Shown: positions 1-7,572, counted from the first letter of the stretch. The stretch: 17,017 nt of DNA from CAIZGX01 sp044239865 (GCA_044239865.1 JBIIAO010000009.1:1-17017), one strand, 5' to 3'. Made by a program: numbers and translations. Notes: generated from the letters alone by a model not told the origin.

Positions 1-138
1 AAGAATAAAAAAGATTACGGCACACAACGTTCGTTGATTGCATTGGTTGGTAAGCGTAGAAGCTTATTGGATTATTTGCAAAAAGTTGACATCGCTCGTT
101 ACCGTGCAATCGTAAAAGAACTTGAATTACGTAAGTAA
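1..138 (+). CDS. rpsO: 30S ribosomal protein S15, 3' end only
   Basis: The frame is open from base 1 and ends at TAA 136-138, giving 45 residues. They match the C-terminal half of ribosomal protein S15: the segments DYGTQRSLIALVGKRRSLLDY and YRAIVKELELRK are characteristic. S15 binds 16S rRNA early in small-subunit assembly. The start lies upstream of the window. The following gene is pnp, the usual rpsO-pnp pairing, with a hairpin terminator between them. Confidence 0.95.
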   Translation, partial: KNKKDYGTQRSLIALVGKRRSLLDYLQKVDIARYRAIVKELELRK

Positions 139-158
139 TACTCAGGCATAATTCAAAG

Positions 159-195
159 AAAAGGCAATCTAACAATTGCCTTTTCGCGTTTTTTC
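159..195 (+). terminator. Intrinsic terminator or attenuator between rpsO and pnp
   Basis: A perfect 10-bp stem (AAAAGGCAAT 159-168 with ATTGCCTTTT 175-184) closes a 6-nt loop. The short spacer CGCG and then a run of six T follow. The arms are A/T-rich outside, so the hairpin may end rpsO transcripts fully or only partly before pnp. Confidence 0.75.
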
Positions 196-223
196 TTAGA
201 ACTATATATCCGAAAATAAAAGA

Positions 224-2362
224 ATGAAAATCGAAGCAATCACAACGACCATTGACATGGGTTCTTCTGCTCCAATTACCATTGAAACTGGTAAGTTAGC
301 GAAGCAAGCACATGGTTCTGTAGTCGTTCGTCAAGGAGATACGATGCTCCTTGCAACCGTTGTAGCCAACGAAGAAGCAAAAGAAGGGTTAGACTTCCTT
401 CCTCTAACGGTAGAGTACCGTGAAAAATATGCCGCTGTGGGTCGTTTCCCAGGTGGTTATTTCAAACGTGAAGCACGTCCATACGACGACGAGATTTTAG
501 TTTCTCGTTTGATCGACCGTGCTTTACGCCCTATGTTCCCTGAAGATTTCCACAGTGACACACAAGTTGTTGTATCCTTGATTTCGGGTGACACTGAGCA
601 CATGCCTGATAGTTTAGCTGGTCTTGCTGCGTCTGCGGCCATTGCAGTTTCAGATATTCCTTTCAATGGTCCTATCTCTGAAGTTCGTGTTGCACGCATC
701 AACGGTGAATTCGTTGTTAACCCTACACGCTCTCAATTGGCTCTTGCCGATCTAGACATGATGATCGCAGGAAGTGCAGACAGCATTGTAATGGTTGAAG
801 GTGAAATGAAAGAGGTGTCTGAAGAAGTTATGGTTGAAGCCATCGCTATCGCACACACTGCTATTCAAGCACAAGTTAAAGCTCAATTGGAATTGGCATC
901 GAAGGTTGAAAAAGCGACTGTAAAACGCGAATACAACCACGAACCAAAAGACGAAGAGTTGAAGAAGAAAGTATGGGACGAGTGTTATGACAAGTTCTAT
1001 ATTGCTGTAAAGACTCCATCTGGAAAGAAGGAAAGAAGCGCAGCGTTTCACCAAATTGAAGAGGATTTTTTCGCTCAATTCACTGCGGAAGAAAAATCGG
1101 CAAATGCTTTCTTGTTCAAGAAATATACTCACGATTGTTTGAAAGACGCTATGCGTCGCATGATTCTAGACGATGGTATTCGTCTAGATGGTCGCGATAC
1201 ACGCACCATTCGTCCAATCTGGTGTGAAGTAGATTATTTGCCAGGTGCTCACGGTTCAAGTGTTTTCACACGCGGAGAAACTCAGTCGTTGACAACCCTT
1301 ACTTTGGGAACTAAGCTTGACGAGCAAACCATTGACGGTGTTGTTCACCATAGAAGCGAGAAGTTCTTGTTGCACTACAACTTCCCACCATTCAGCACAG
1401 GTGAAGCACGTCCGATTCGTTCAACGGGTCGTCGTGAAATTGGACACGGTAACCTTGCACTTCGTGCATTGAAGCCTGTTCTTCCTGAAACTGAAAAATG
1501 TCCGTACACGATGAGAATTGTTTCTGACATTCTTGAGTCGAACGGATCTTCATCTATGGCGACTGTTTGCGCTGGTACACTGGCGTTAATGGACGGTGGT
1601 GTTCCTATTACTTCTCCAGTATCTGGAATTGCAATGGGATTGATCACAGATGAAAACGGAAAATATTCAATTTTATCAGATATCCTAGGAGACGAAGATC
1701 ACTTGGGCGACATGGACTTCAAAGTAACTGGAACTTCGAAAGGAATTACAGCTTGCCAGATGGACATTAAGATCAAGGGTCTTTCCATGCAATTGTTAAC
1801 CGATGCTTTGGATCAAGCCAAGCAAGGACGTTTGCACATCTTGGGTGAAATGATGAAAACCATTTCTGAACCTCGTGAAGATTACAAAGCTCACGCTCCT
1901 CGTATTGTTAGCTTCGAAATTCCAACCGAAGAAATCGGAAAAGTTATTGGACCTGGAGGAAAAGTAATTCAAGAAATTCAGAAAACAACTGGCGCAACAA
2001 TCTCTATCGAAGAGCGCGACAACAAAGGCTTTGTAGAAATTGCGTCTGCGGACAAGGCAAGCCTAGATGCTGCTGTGAATCGTGTGAAATCAATTGTATG
2101 GCCACCTCAAGTTGAAATTGGAGCTATTTATGAAGGTCCAGTTAAAACAATTCAACCGTTCGGAGCATTCGTTGAAATTATTCCTGGTCAAGATGGCCTT
2201 ATTCACATCAGTGAATTGGAATGGAGAAGAATAGACGATGTTAACGAGGTGTTGAAAGTTGGTGATTTGGTTAAATTTAAAGTGTTAGGTAAAGATCCTA
2301 AGACCGGTAAATTGAAGCTTTCTAGAAAAGCTTTACTTCCAAAACCAGAAGAACAAAACTAA
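224..2362 (+). CDS. pnp: Polynucleotide phosphorylase (PNPase)
   Basis: This 712-residue protein is of normal length for PNPase, the phosphate-dependent 3'-to-5' exoribonuclease of RNA decay. Domain order is complete: a first RNase PH-like domain (about 10-145), an all-helical linker (about 150-310), a second catalytic RNase PH-like domain (about 320-545), a KH domain (about 563-620) with the GXXG loop in IGPGGKVI, and an S1 RNA-binding domain (about 628-698). The catalytic core shows the FSTGEARPIRSTGRREIGHG segment and the Asp-bearing stretch MDFKVTGTSKGITACQMD. ATG 224 follows an A-rich leader without a Shine-Dalgarno site. It lies 85 bp after rpsO and 55 bp before rpoD. Between pnp and rpoD there is only a weak inverted repeat (CTGTTT 2367-2372, AAACAG 2387-2392). 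Confidence 0.97.
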   Translation: MKIEAITTTIDMGSSAPITIETGKLAKQAHGSVVVRQGDTMLLATVVANEEAKEGLDFLPLTVEYREKYAAVGRFPGGYFKREARPYDDEILVSRLIDRALRPMFPEDFHSDTQVVVSLISGDTEHMPDSLAGLAASAAIAVSDIPFNGPISEVRVARINGEFVVNPTRSQLALADLDMMIAGSADSIVMVEGEMKEVSEEVMVEAIAIAHTAIQAQVKAQLELASKVEKATVKREYNHEPKDEELKKKVWDECYDKFYIAVKTPSGKKERSAAFHQIEEDFFAQFTAEEKSANAFLFKKYTHDCLKDAMRRMILDDGIRLDGRDTRTIRPIWCEVDYLPGAHGSSVFTRGETQSLTTLTLGTKLDEQTIDGVVHHRSEKFLLHYNFPPFSTGEARPIRSTGRREIGHGNLALRALKPVLPETEKCPYTMRIVSDILESNGSSSMATVCAGTLALMDGGVPITSPVSGIAMGLITDENGKYSILSDILGDEDHLGDMDFKVTGTSKGITACQMDIKIKGLSMQLLTDALDQAKQGRLHILGEMMKTISEPREDYKAHAPRIVSFEIPTEEIGKVIGPGGKVIQEIQKTTGATISIEERDNKGFVEIASADKASLDAAVNRVKSIVWPPQVEIGAIYEGPVKTIQPFGAFVEIIPGQDGLIHISELEWRRIDDVNEVLKVGDLVKFKVLGKDPKTGKLKLSRKALLPKPEEQN

Positions 2363-2417
2363 ATTCCTGTTTTTTGCGTATTACAGAAACAGTGAATTAA
2401 ACGAACGTTAAGCAAAC

Positions 2418-3287
2418 ATGAGACAGTTAAAAATTACAAAACAGGTAACCAACCGCGAGACCGCTTCCCTTGACAAGTATTTGCAAGAGATTGGTCGTGT
2501 GGATTTGATTACTGCCGAAGAAGAAGTTGAGTTGGCTCGTCGTATTAAACAAGGTGATCAGCTTGCTTTGGAGAAATTGACTAAAGCGAATTTGCGTTTC
2601 GTTGTATCTGTGTCGAAACAGTATCAAAACCAAGGTTTATCTCTTCCCGATTTAATTAACGAAGGAAACCTTGGCTTGATCAAAGCGGCTCAGCGTTTCG
2701 ATGAAACTCGTGGATTTAAATTCATTTCTTACGCTGTATGGTGGATTCGTCAATCTATTCTTCAAGCGTTGGCTGAGCAATCTCGTATTGTTCGTCTTCC
2801 GTTGAACAAGATTGGTTCGATCAATAAAATCAACAAGGCTTTCGCTAAGTTGGAACAAGAATTCGAGCGTCCTCCTACTCCTGCTGAATTGGCTGAAGTG
2901 TTGGAAATGACATTGGATGAAGTAAAGCAATCGTTGCGCAACAGCGGACGTCACGTATCTATGGATGCTCCATTGAAAGACGGAGATGACAGCAGCTCTA
3001 CGATGTACGATGTATTGCAAACGAACGACACTCCTTCTCCGGATACAGATCTATTGCATGAAAGTTTACGCAGAGAGATTGAACGCTCACTTCGCACGCT
3101 AACTGCGCGTGAGGGCGATGTGGTTCGATTGTATTTCGGTTTGAATGGTGAACACCCACTTACGTTGGAAGAAATCGGAGAGCGCTTCGATTTAACACGT
3201 GAACGTGTTCGTCAGATCAAAGAGAAAGCGATTCGTCGATTGAAACACACAAGCAGAAGTAAGATCTTAAAATCTTACTTAGGATAA
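2418..3287 (+). CDS. rpoD: Primary RNA polymerase sigma factor (sigma-70/SigA, Bacteroidota type)
   Basis: The 289-residue protein is the compact primary sigma factor of Bacteroidota, without region 1.1. Region 1.2 is at about 15-47. Region 2 spans about 53-125 and includes the core-binding and -10 melting segment FDETRGFKFISYAVWWIRQ (94-112). Region 3 covers about 130-205. Region 4 (about 224-280) has the helix-turn-helix TLEEIGERFDLTRERVRQIK that contacts the -35 or -33 element. It directs the housekeeping polymerase to the TTG / TAnnTTTG promoters typical of this phylum. It lies 55 bp after pnp with no terminator between, so cotranscription is possible. A strong terminator follows. Confidence 0.96.
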   Translation: MRQLKITKQVTNRETASLDKYLQEIGRVDLITAEEEVELARRIKQGDQLALEKLTKANLRFVVSVSKQYQNQGLSLPDLINEGNLGLIKAAQRFDETRGFKFISYAVWWIRQSILQALAEQSRIVRLPLNKIGSINKINKAFAKLEQEFERPPTPAELAEVLEMTLDEVKQSLRNSGRHVSMDAPLKDGDDSSSTMYDVLQTNDTPSPDTDLLHESLRREIERSLRTLTAREGDVVRLYFGLNGEHPLTLEEIGERFDLTRERVRQIKEKAIRRLKHTSRSKILKSYLG

Positions 3288-3293
3288 TATCTG

Positions 3294-3320
3294 AAAGGCT
3301 CCGAAAGGAGCCTTTTTTTT
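3294..3320 (+). terminator. Intrinsic terminator of rpoD
   Basis: AAAGGCTCC (3294-3302) pairs perfectly with GGAGCCTTT (3307-3315) around a GAAA tetraloop, followed by more T up to 3320. It begins 6 bases after the rpoD stop and separates the core genes from the accessory block. Confidence 0.92.
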
Positions 3321-3371
3321 GCTCTTACAAATCGTAGACATTTCCCCCCATGCTTCACGAGGGCAAAAAAA

Positions 3372-3440
3372 GAATGTACTTCGTACGAATGCCGTTGGCG
3401 AATGCTTCGCGAGGTCCACTGTTGTTGAGAGGAATTAATT
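3372..3440 (+). repeat. Mini-hairpin array A
   Basis: The stretch reads as linker plus hairpin repeated: GAAT, GTAC-TTC-GTAC (3376-3386), GAAT, GCC-GTT-GGC (3391-3399), GAAT, GC-TTC-GC (3404-3410), GAGG, a degenerate 14-nt module (3415-3428), GAGG, then AATTAATT (3433-3440). A decayed module, GCTTCACGAGGGC, may precede it from about 3352. It lies after the rpoD terminator, hence in the leader of the next gene. The first 23 bases (3371-3393) recur exactly at 4782-4804. The last GAGGAATTAATT recurs at the end of array D. Confidence 0.8.
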
Positions 3441-3466
3441 GGTTTAAATAGTATATTCGTTAAACC
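3441..3466 (+). promoter_or_regulatory. Inverted repeat just before the serine hydrolase start
   Basis: GGTTTAA (3441-3447) and TTAAACC (3460-3466) form a perfect 7-bp stem with a 12-nt loop, ending 6 bases before the ATG at 3473. It could be a leader hairpin or an operator. The A/T-rich setting makes chance pairing possible, and its role is unknown. Confidence 0.35.
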
Positions 3467-3472
3467 ATTTCA

Positions 3473-4774
3473 ATGAAATATTTTCAAATCAATATGAAAT
3501 ATACTTTACTTCTTCTTTTGATTCTCACGAATCTTTTAGCTAAAGGACAAATCTATTTTCCACCTAACACAGGTAACACATGGGCAACTATTACTCCAGC
3601 GGAATTGGGATGGTGTGAAGATCAGATACCTGAGCTCTTAACCTTTCTGGAAAGTAACAATACGAAAGCATTTATTGTGCTGAAGAACGGCAAGATTGTC
3701 ATTGAGAATTACTTCGGGACATTCACGCAGGATAGCCTGTGGTATTGGGCATCTGCAGGAAAGACGCTTACCTCCTATTTGGTTGGAATTGCGCAACAAA
3801 ACGGACAGCTTTCGATCAATGATTTAAGTTCAAGTTATTTGGGAAGTGGTTGGACCAGTTGCACTGCCGCTCAGGAAAATAACATTACGGTTCGAAACCA
3901 ATTAACCATGACATCGGGGTTAGACGATGGTGTTGCAGATCCGTATTGCACCGATCCGAATTGTTTGATTTATTCTGCAGATGCGGGCACGCGTTGGGCG
4001 TATCATAACGGGCCCTATACCCTACTCGATGGCGTGTTGGAAGGAGCGACTGGACAAACGTTGAACGGACTTGTCTTTTCGGCCTTGAAGCAACCGACGG
4101 GAATGGATGGGTTCTTTTTTCAGAATGGATATAACAATGTTTATTTGAGCACTGCGCGCAGCATGGCGCGATTCGGAATACTCATGCAAAATGGCGGAAA
4201 CTGGAATGGCAATCAGCTCATGACCGACGCGAATTATTTTCAAGAAATGATTACGCCCTCTCAGAATTTGAATAACTCTTACGGATACTTATGGTGGTTG
4301 AATGGTCAAAGTTCATATATGATTCCGCAAACGCAAATTGTAATACCTGGGATGATGTTTCCAAATGCACCTTCAGATGTTTACGCTGCGCTTGGTAGAG
4401 ATGGACAGTGCCTGAATGTGAGTCCGAGCGAGGGATTGGTGTTCATTCGCATGGGCAATGCTCCCGACAATTCCTTGGTTCCGTTTTTATTGAACGATCA
4501 GATTTGGGAGAAGTTGAATTACGTCATGTGCACGCCGGTTGCTGAAGAATCAGATGAAAATTTCTGGTTGAATCAGACTGCTACTTCGGTTCGGATTAAC
4601 TGGCTCGGAAAGACGTTTGAGTGTGAAATAGTTGGTGCAGATGGAAAACGTATTGCAACATTTTCCTCAAAAGAAACGGCTGACGTTTCAACATCACAAT
4701 GGGCACCGGGAGTCTACTTTGTCAAGTGTTCCAATGGACATGAAATCGTTGTGAAAAAAGTTTTTGTTCGATAG
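3473..4774 (+). CDS. Secreted beta-lactamase-fold serine hydrolase with T9SS C-terminal domain
   Basis: This 433-residue protein belongs to the class C beta-lactamase / penicillin-binding-protein-like serine hydrolases (beta-lactamase Pfam family). The nucleophile motif SxxK is S94-A-G-K97, and the YxN motif is Y177-H-N179. A GRDGQ segment near 307-311 sits where the third (KTG/HxG-like) motif is expected. An N-terminal signal peptide is clear. The ATG at 3494 (residue 8) starts it more typically, so the real start may be there. The last 75 or so residues (GADGKRIATF, then PGVYFVKC and VVKKVFV) resemble a type A T9SS sorting domain, implying passage across the outer membrane. Esterase, D-aminopeptidase or 6-aminohexanoate-oligomer-hydrolase-like activities are all possible. 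The substrate cannot be read from the sequence. Confidence 0.85.
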   Translation: MKYFQINMKYTLLLLLILTNLLAKGQIYFPPNTGNTWATITPAELGWCEDQIPELLTFLESNNTKAFIVLKNGKIVIENYFGTFTQDSLWYWASAGKTLTSYLVGIAQQNGQLSINDLSSSYLGSGWTSCTAAQENNITVRNQLTMTSGLDDGVADPYCTDPNCLIYSADAGTRWAYHNGPYTLLDGVLEGATGQTLNGLVFSALKQPTGMDGFFFQNGYNNVYLSTARSMARFGILMQNGGNWNGNQLMTDANYFQEMITPSQNLNNSYGYLWWLNGQSSYMIPQTQIVIPGMMFPNAPSDVYAALGRDGQCLNVSPSEGLVFIRMGNAPDNSLVPFLLNDQIWEKLNYVMCTPVAEESDENFWLNQTATSVRINWLGKTFECEIVGADGKRIATFSSKETADVSTSQWAPGVYFVKCSNGHEIVVKKVFVR

Positions 4775-4782
4775 ATAATGAA

Positions 4783-4849
4783 GAATGTACTTCGTACGAA
4801 TGCCTCTCTAAAAGGTAAGAGAGGGGAAGAAAAGGTAAGAGAGGGTAAG
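4783..4849 (+). repeat. Mini-hairpin array B joined to purine-rich element
   Basis: GAAT (4783-4786) is followed by GTAC-TTC-GTAC (4787-4797), GAAT (4798-4801), and then a longer hairpin, CCTCTCT (4803-4809) with AGAGAGG (4818-4824) around an 8-nt loop. The right arm of that hairpin is part of the purine-rich element AAAGGTAAGAGAGG (4811-4824), which occurs again at 4831-4844. It starts 8 bases after the serine hydrolase stop codon, so it lies in the 3' untranslated region. Confidence 0.75.
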
Positions 4850-4874
4850 ATTTAAAATGAAGTTCCCATTCCAG

Positions 4875-4957
4875 CGTAGGAATTACGAAGTAGGAATAAA
4901 ACTTCCAGTTTTCCAATTACGAAGCAGGATTAACGTAGTTCCAATTACGAAGTTCCC
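4875..4957 (+). repeat. Short direct repeats around AATTACGAAG
   Basis: The decamer AATTACGAAG occurs three times (4881-4890, 4915-4924, 4943-4952), with TTCC or TAGG just before it. CGTA at 4875-4878 and 4934-4937 can pair with TACG inside the first and third copies, giving small hairpins with 5- and 8-nt loops. This differs from the GAAT/GAGG arrays but sits next to one. The rest of the gap up to 5054 shows nothing clear beyond an A-rich leader. Confidence 0.5.
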
Positions 4958-5054
4958 TGGTTTTTAGAAAGGAAAAATTTGAGGTGATTTAGGGCAAATG
5001 AAAGGAGTCTTGGATTACTTTTAATTGAATACAAAAATTCACCATTAGAATAAA

Positions 5055-5528
5055 ATGAAACGAAGCTCAACAATATTGTTCTCCTTGATATTAGTATTAT
5101 CATTTGTTGGCTGCGGAAGAAAGTCAGTATACACTTTTGGCAATAGCGCTTCTGAAAGCATGACTTCCATTCCAAGCAAAATAGTCTCACTCCATACAGT
5201 AGGCTTTTCTGATACTACATTAGCATTCATTCACGGAATAACTTTCGGAAAAGCATGCATTGGCTCCAAAATAATCATTGATACACTCATCGCCACCGGA
5301 ATCGAATTTATCGATTTAGAAAAGCGAGATACTATATTAGTCTCATCGGATATTCAAGGAAAGTATCAAAAACACCTTCAACCTAGCACCTATGATATTA
5401 TTATAAGTTATGTAGGCTTTAATGCACTGAGAATCGAGAATGTTACTTTCGAATTATCAGAGATAAAAGAGCTCGATGTTCTACTTGGACAAGGACCATG
5501 TTATATAAATGTTTTTGATTTAGATTAA
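5055..5528 (+). CDS. Small lipoprotein with carboxypeptidase-regulatory-like domain
   Basis: The 157-residue product starts with a lipoprotein signal: Lys-Arg, a hydrophobic run, then FVGC with Cys20 as the likely lipidated residue. Residues of about 75-150 have the look of a CarboxypepD_reg-like (transthyretin/Ig-like beta) domain, with TGIEFIDLEKRDTILVSSD, then GKYQ and STYDIIISYVGF. Such domains are common add-ons of Bacteroidota envelope proteins and are not catalytic. The product is probably anchored in the outer membrane facing the periplasm. The stop codon is 5 bp before the next start, so it is almost certainly cotranscribed with the L,D-transpeptidase gene. A role in envelope or peptidoglycan upkeep follows only from that pairing. 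Confidence 0.75.
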   Translation: MKRSSTILFSLILVLSFVGCGRKSVYTFGNSASESMTSIPSKIVSLHTVGFSDTTLAFIHGITFGKACIGSKIIIDTLIATGIEFIDLEKRDTILVSSDIQGKYQKHLQPSTYDIIISYVGFNALRIENVTFELSEIKELDVLLGQGPCYINVFDLD

Positions 5529-5533
5529 ACAAC

Positions 5534-6154
5534 ATGAAAAAATTCCTTCTGATAACAATTTTGCTCGTAACTGCTTTTGCTATTTACTCTGTTTATTCCT
5601 CTGAAAGTAATTTATCCAAAGAAGTCATTACGCTTGACCATTCAATTGAAGAAAAGCTTGCCGCTCATGTAAAAGAAGTTCAATTGTTTATTTCTAAAAA
5701 CCCAAAATACAATGATGACGTTGCGTTCTTTATTGACATGAAAATACACTCTGGTAAAAACAGATTTTTCATTTATGATTTAAAGAATAACAAATTGATT
5801 GACAAAGGCTTGGTAGCGCATGGATCAGGCTCTGAAACAGGAACTGAAGGAGAACTAAAATTCAGCAACACCAATAACTCTTTAAGTACTTCTTTGGGCA
5901 AATATTGCATTGGAACAAGTTATAACGGACAATTCGGTAAGGCCTACAAACTCTATGGACTTGACACAACAAACAGTAATGCTTTCGAAAGAAATATTGT
6001 TCTTCATAAATATTCGAAAGTCCCATACGACGAGCAGGACGAGTCAATTTGCAATAGCTTGGGTTGTCCTATGGTTCATGAGAAATTCTTTGAACGAATA
6101 GAGAAAATTGTGGACAATTCAGGAAAGAATATTCTTCTGGAGATTTATTACTAA
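5534..6154 (+). CDS. Murein L,D-transpeptidase catalytic domain protein (YkuD type)
   Basis: The 206-residue protein has an N-terminal signal or anchor helix (about 1-20) and a YkuD-like domain of the 'murein L,D-transpeptidase catalytic domain' family found in Bacteroidota. The active site is visible: H158 in IVLHKY and nucleophile C178 in NSLGCPMV. The family signatures AHGSGS (95-100), KFSN (109-112) and STSLGKYCIG (118-127) are also present. Enzymes with this fold cross-link peptidoglycan or attach proteins to it through a Cys acyl-enzyme in the periplasm. The gene follows the lipoprotein gene by 5 bp. A hairpin array begins just after the stop. Confidence 0.85.
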   Translation: MKKFLLITILLVTAFAIYSVYSSESNLSKEVITLDHSIEEKLAAHVKEVQLFISKNPKYNDDVAFFIDMKIHSGKNRFFIYDLKNNKLIDKGLVAHGSGSETGTEGELKFSNTNNSLSTSLGKYCIGTSYNGQFGKAYKLYGLDTTNSNAFERNIVLHKYSKVPYDEQDESICNSLGCPMVHEKFFERIEKIVDNSGKNILLEIYY

Positions 6155-6156
6155 TT

Positions 6157-6240
6157 GCTTTCAGCGAAAGCGATAGTCCGAAAGACAAATGTGCTTTGCA
6201 CTAATGCCTTTGGCGAATGCTTCGCGAATGTCTTCGACGA
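6157..6240 (+). repeat. Mini-hairpin array C (six hairpins, 4-nt linkers)
   Basis: This is the clearest array. The hairpins are GCTTTC-AGC-GAAAGC (6157-6171), GTC-CGAAA-GAC (6176-6186), GTGC-TTT-GCAC (6191-6201), GCC-TTT-GGC (6206-6214), GC-TTC-GC (6219-6225) and GTC-TTC-GAC (6230-6238). The five linkers are exactly 4 nt each: GATA, AAAT, TAAT, GAAT, GAAT. It begins 2 bases after the transpeptidase stop codon. The last 29 bases (6212-6240) recur exactly at 15002-15030 in array F. Confidence 0.88.
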
Positions 6241-6244
6241 AAAG

Positions 6245-6283
6245 AATTCAGTTTATCCTTTCTTTGTTGAGATTATCTGAATT
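6245..6283 (+). promoter_or_regulatory. Inverted repeat before the class A beta-lactamase gene
   Basis: AATTCAG (6245-6251) and CTGAATT (6277-6283) form a perfect 7-bp stem around 25 nt, ending 8 bases before the ATG at 6292. The loop holds TTTCTTTG (6259-6266), similar to the Bacteroidota TAnnTTTG -7 element, but no TTG is at the right distance upstream. An operator or leader hairpin is possible and unproven. Confidence 0.3.
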
Positions 6284-6291
6284 AAAAAAAC

Positions 6292-7323
6292 ATGTCAAGA
6301 ATATACCTGCCCATTGCATTCGCTGCATTATTTATCCTCTGGATTCTTTTCCGATTGATCGTAAAGCGTGATTTGAAAAAACATTTGAATACCGTTTATC
6401 TCGGTTTGTTTTTTGGCGTTGTGTGGACGGTGATTTACTTTTTCGTTTTAACTCCTGCCCCTGTCGAATCTGCTCAGAAGGTTGATCAGACGAGAGAATT
6501 AAAAAAACAAATCGAACAAATCTTACGCGACAAAAAAGCTATTGTTGGAATTTCCATTTCAGGAGAAAATGGAAATGATACGCTTTCAATCAATGGGAAT
6601 ATGCACTGCCCTACTCAGAGCGCATACAAAATGCACATTGGTTTGGCAATGCTTGATAAAATTGATCGCGGCGCATTCAGTCTGGATCAAAAAATTAAAA
6701 TCACAAAGGCACAACTTCCGGTTAATGCATTTTGGAATCCCCTTGGAAAAGATTCTCCCAATGGAGGAGATTTCACTATTGCCCAACTGATTCAGTATTG
6801 TATTTCACACAGTGACAATACCGCATGCGATACTTTAATTGGAATGGTTGGTTCTCCGAAATTAGTGGAGGACTACTTCAAAAAAAATCAAATTCAAGAC
6901 CTTCAATTTGCATTCAACGAACGCACCATGCAGTCGAAATGGGAAAACATGTTTCAAAATTGGATTACTCCGAATGCCGCTGTTCAGACGTTGCGCTTGT
7001 TCTATGAAAATAAAAACGGCTTGCTCTCTCCTTCGAGCTACAACTTCTTCTGGCAAACCATGAAAGAAACCTCTACCGGTGTAAAGCGTCTGAAAGGACT
7101 CTTGCCCGAAGGAACAGTTGTGGCGCACAAAACGGGCTCTTCAGGAACGAACGAAGCCGGATTAACAGCCGCCACAAACGATTGGGGAATTGTGTTCCTT
7201 CCGAATGGACATTACTTCATCATTAGCGTTTTGGTTACAAACTCATACGAGAGCGATGAAACGAATGAAAGGATTATAGCGGAGGTTTGTAAAGTGGCGT
7301 ATGACTTCTTTTTGAAAAGGTAA
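6292..7323 (+). CDS. Membrane-anchored class A beta-lactamase (PER/VEB/CepA-like, subclass A2)
   Basis: The 343-residue protein carries a full class A serine beta-lactamase domain (about 68-343), which opens beta-lactam rings in the periplasm. Motifs are S110-A-Y-K113 (nucleophile), S174-D-N176, E210 in FNERTMQ (the Glu166 equivalent, deacylation) and K280-T-G282. The stretches LKGLLPEGTVVAHKTG and TAATNDWGI are close to those I recall for PER-type enzymes of Bacteroidota. There is no cleavable signal peptide. Instead two hydrophobic helices (about 5-24 and 34-53) are joined by a basic loop, KRDLKK. By the positive-inside rule that loop is cytoplasmic, leaving the enzyme tethered to the inner membrane on the periplasmic side. 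The final codons and stop lie inside the purine-rich repeat AAAGGTAAGAGAGG. Which drugs it hydrolyses, if any, cannot be read from the sequence. Confidence 0.9.
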   Translation: MSRIYLPIAFAALFILWILFRLIVKRDLKKHLNTVYLGLFFGVVWTVIYFFVLTPAPVESAQKVDQTRELKKQIEQILRDKKAIVGISISGENGNDTLSINGNMHCPTQSAYKMHIGLAMLDKIDRGAFSLDQKIKITKAQLPVNAFWNPLGKDSPNGGDFTIAQLIQYCISHSDNTACDTLIGMVGSPKLVEDYFKKNQIQDLQFAFNERTMQSKWENMFQNWITPNAAVQTLRLFYENKNGLLSPSSYNFFWQTMKETSTGVKRLKGLLPEGTVVAHKTGSSGTNEAGLTAATNDWGIVFLPNGHYFIISVLVTNSYESDETNERIIAEVCKVAYDFFLKR

Positions 7324-7333
7324 GAGAGGGGAT

Positions 7334-7438
7334 GAATGTCGATACCGACGAATGTGCGTTGCACGAATGCTTCGCGAATGTCCAATGGACGAGGGCGAAT
7401 TAATTCGCGAGCGCAACTGGCGTTGCGAGGAATTAATT
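7334..7438 (+). repeat. Mini-hairpin array D (six hairpins plus AATTAATT)
   Basis: Modules are GTCG-ATAC-CGAC (7338-7349), GTGC-GTT-GCAC (7354-7364), GC-TTC-GC (7369-7375), GTCC-AAT-GGAC (7380-7390), the palindrome GCGAATTAATTCGC (7395-7408), GCAAC-TGGC-GTTGC (7413-7426) and a closing AATTAATT (7431-7438). The linkers are four GAAT (one leading), then GAGG, GAGC and GAGG. It lies 10 bases after the beta-lactamase stop. The rest of the 317-bp gap to 7640 is A/T-rich and shows only inverted repeats (7503-7520 TTGTG/CACAA and 7573-7596). Confidence 0.88.
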
Positions 7439-7572
7439 AGTTTGGCAATGCACAGAGTAAAGGCTTAATGCTCCTATGTAAATATTAACTGATTGTTATT
7501 ATTTGTGATATGATACACAATTGTATTAGAAATATTTCTTAAATTGCTGACAAACATGGATTTAAGAATGCA

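Noticed and set aside
752..1132. Minus-strand ORF inside pnp
   Set aside because: It is a shadow of the conserved pnp frame, with a low-complexity, Phe/Leu-rich translation and no family features.
3372..3440. Hairpin arrays as short coding repeats (the GAAT linker followed by G often gives ATG)
   Set aside because: Module lengths are 11, 13, 15 and 18 bases including linkers, so the frame changes from unit to unit. No consistent peptide repeat results.
6189..6371. Small + strand ORF over array C and the beta-lactamase start
   Set aside because: It is made of repeat sequence and an out-of-frame part of the beta-lactamase gene, with no independent support.
6157..7438. Arrays as CRISPR or integron attC sites
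   Set aside because: There is no constant repeat with unique spacers of fixed length, no cas or integrase gene, and no attC core-site layout. The units are 7-15 base hairpins with 4-base linkers.
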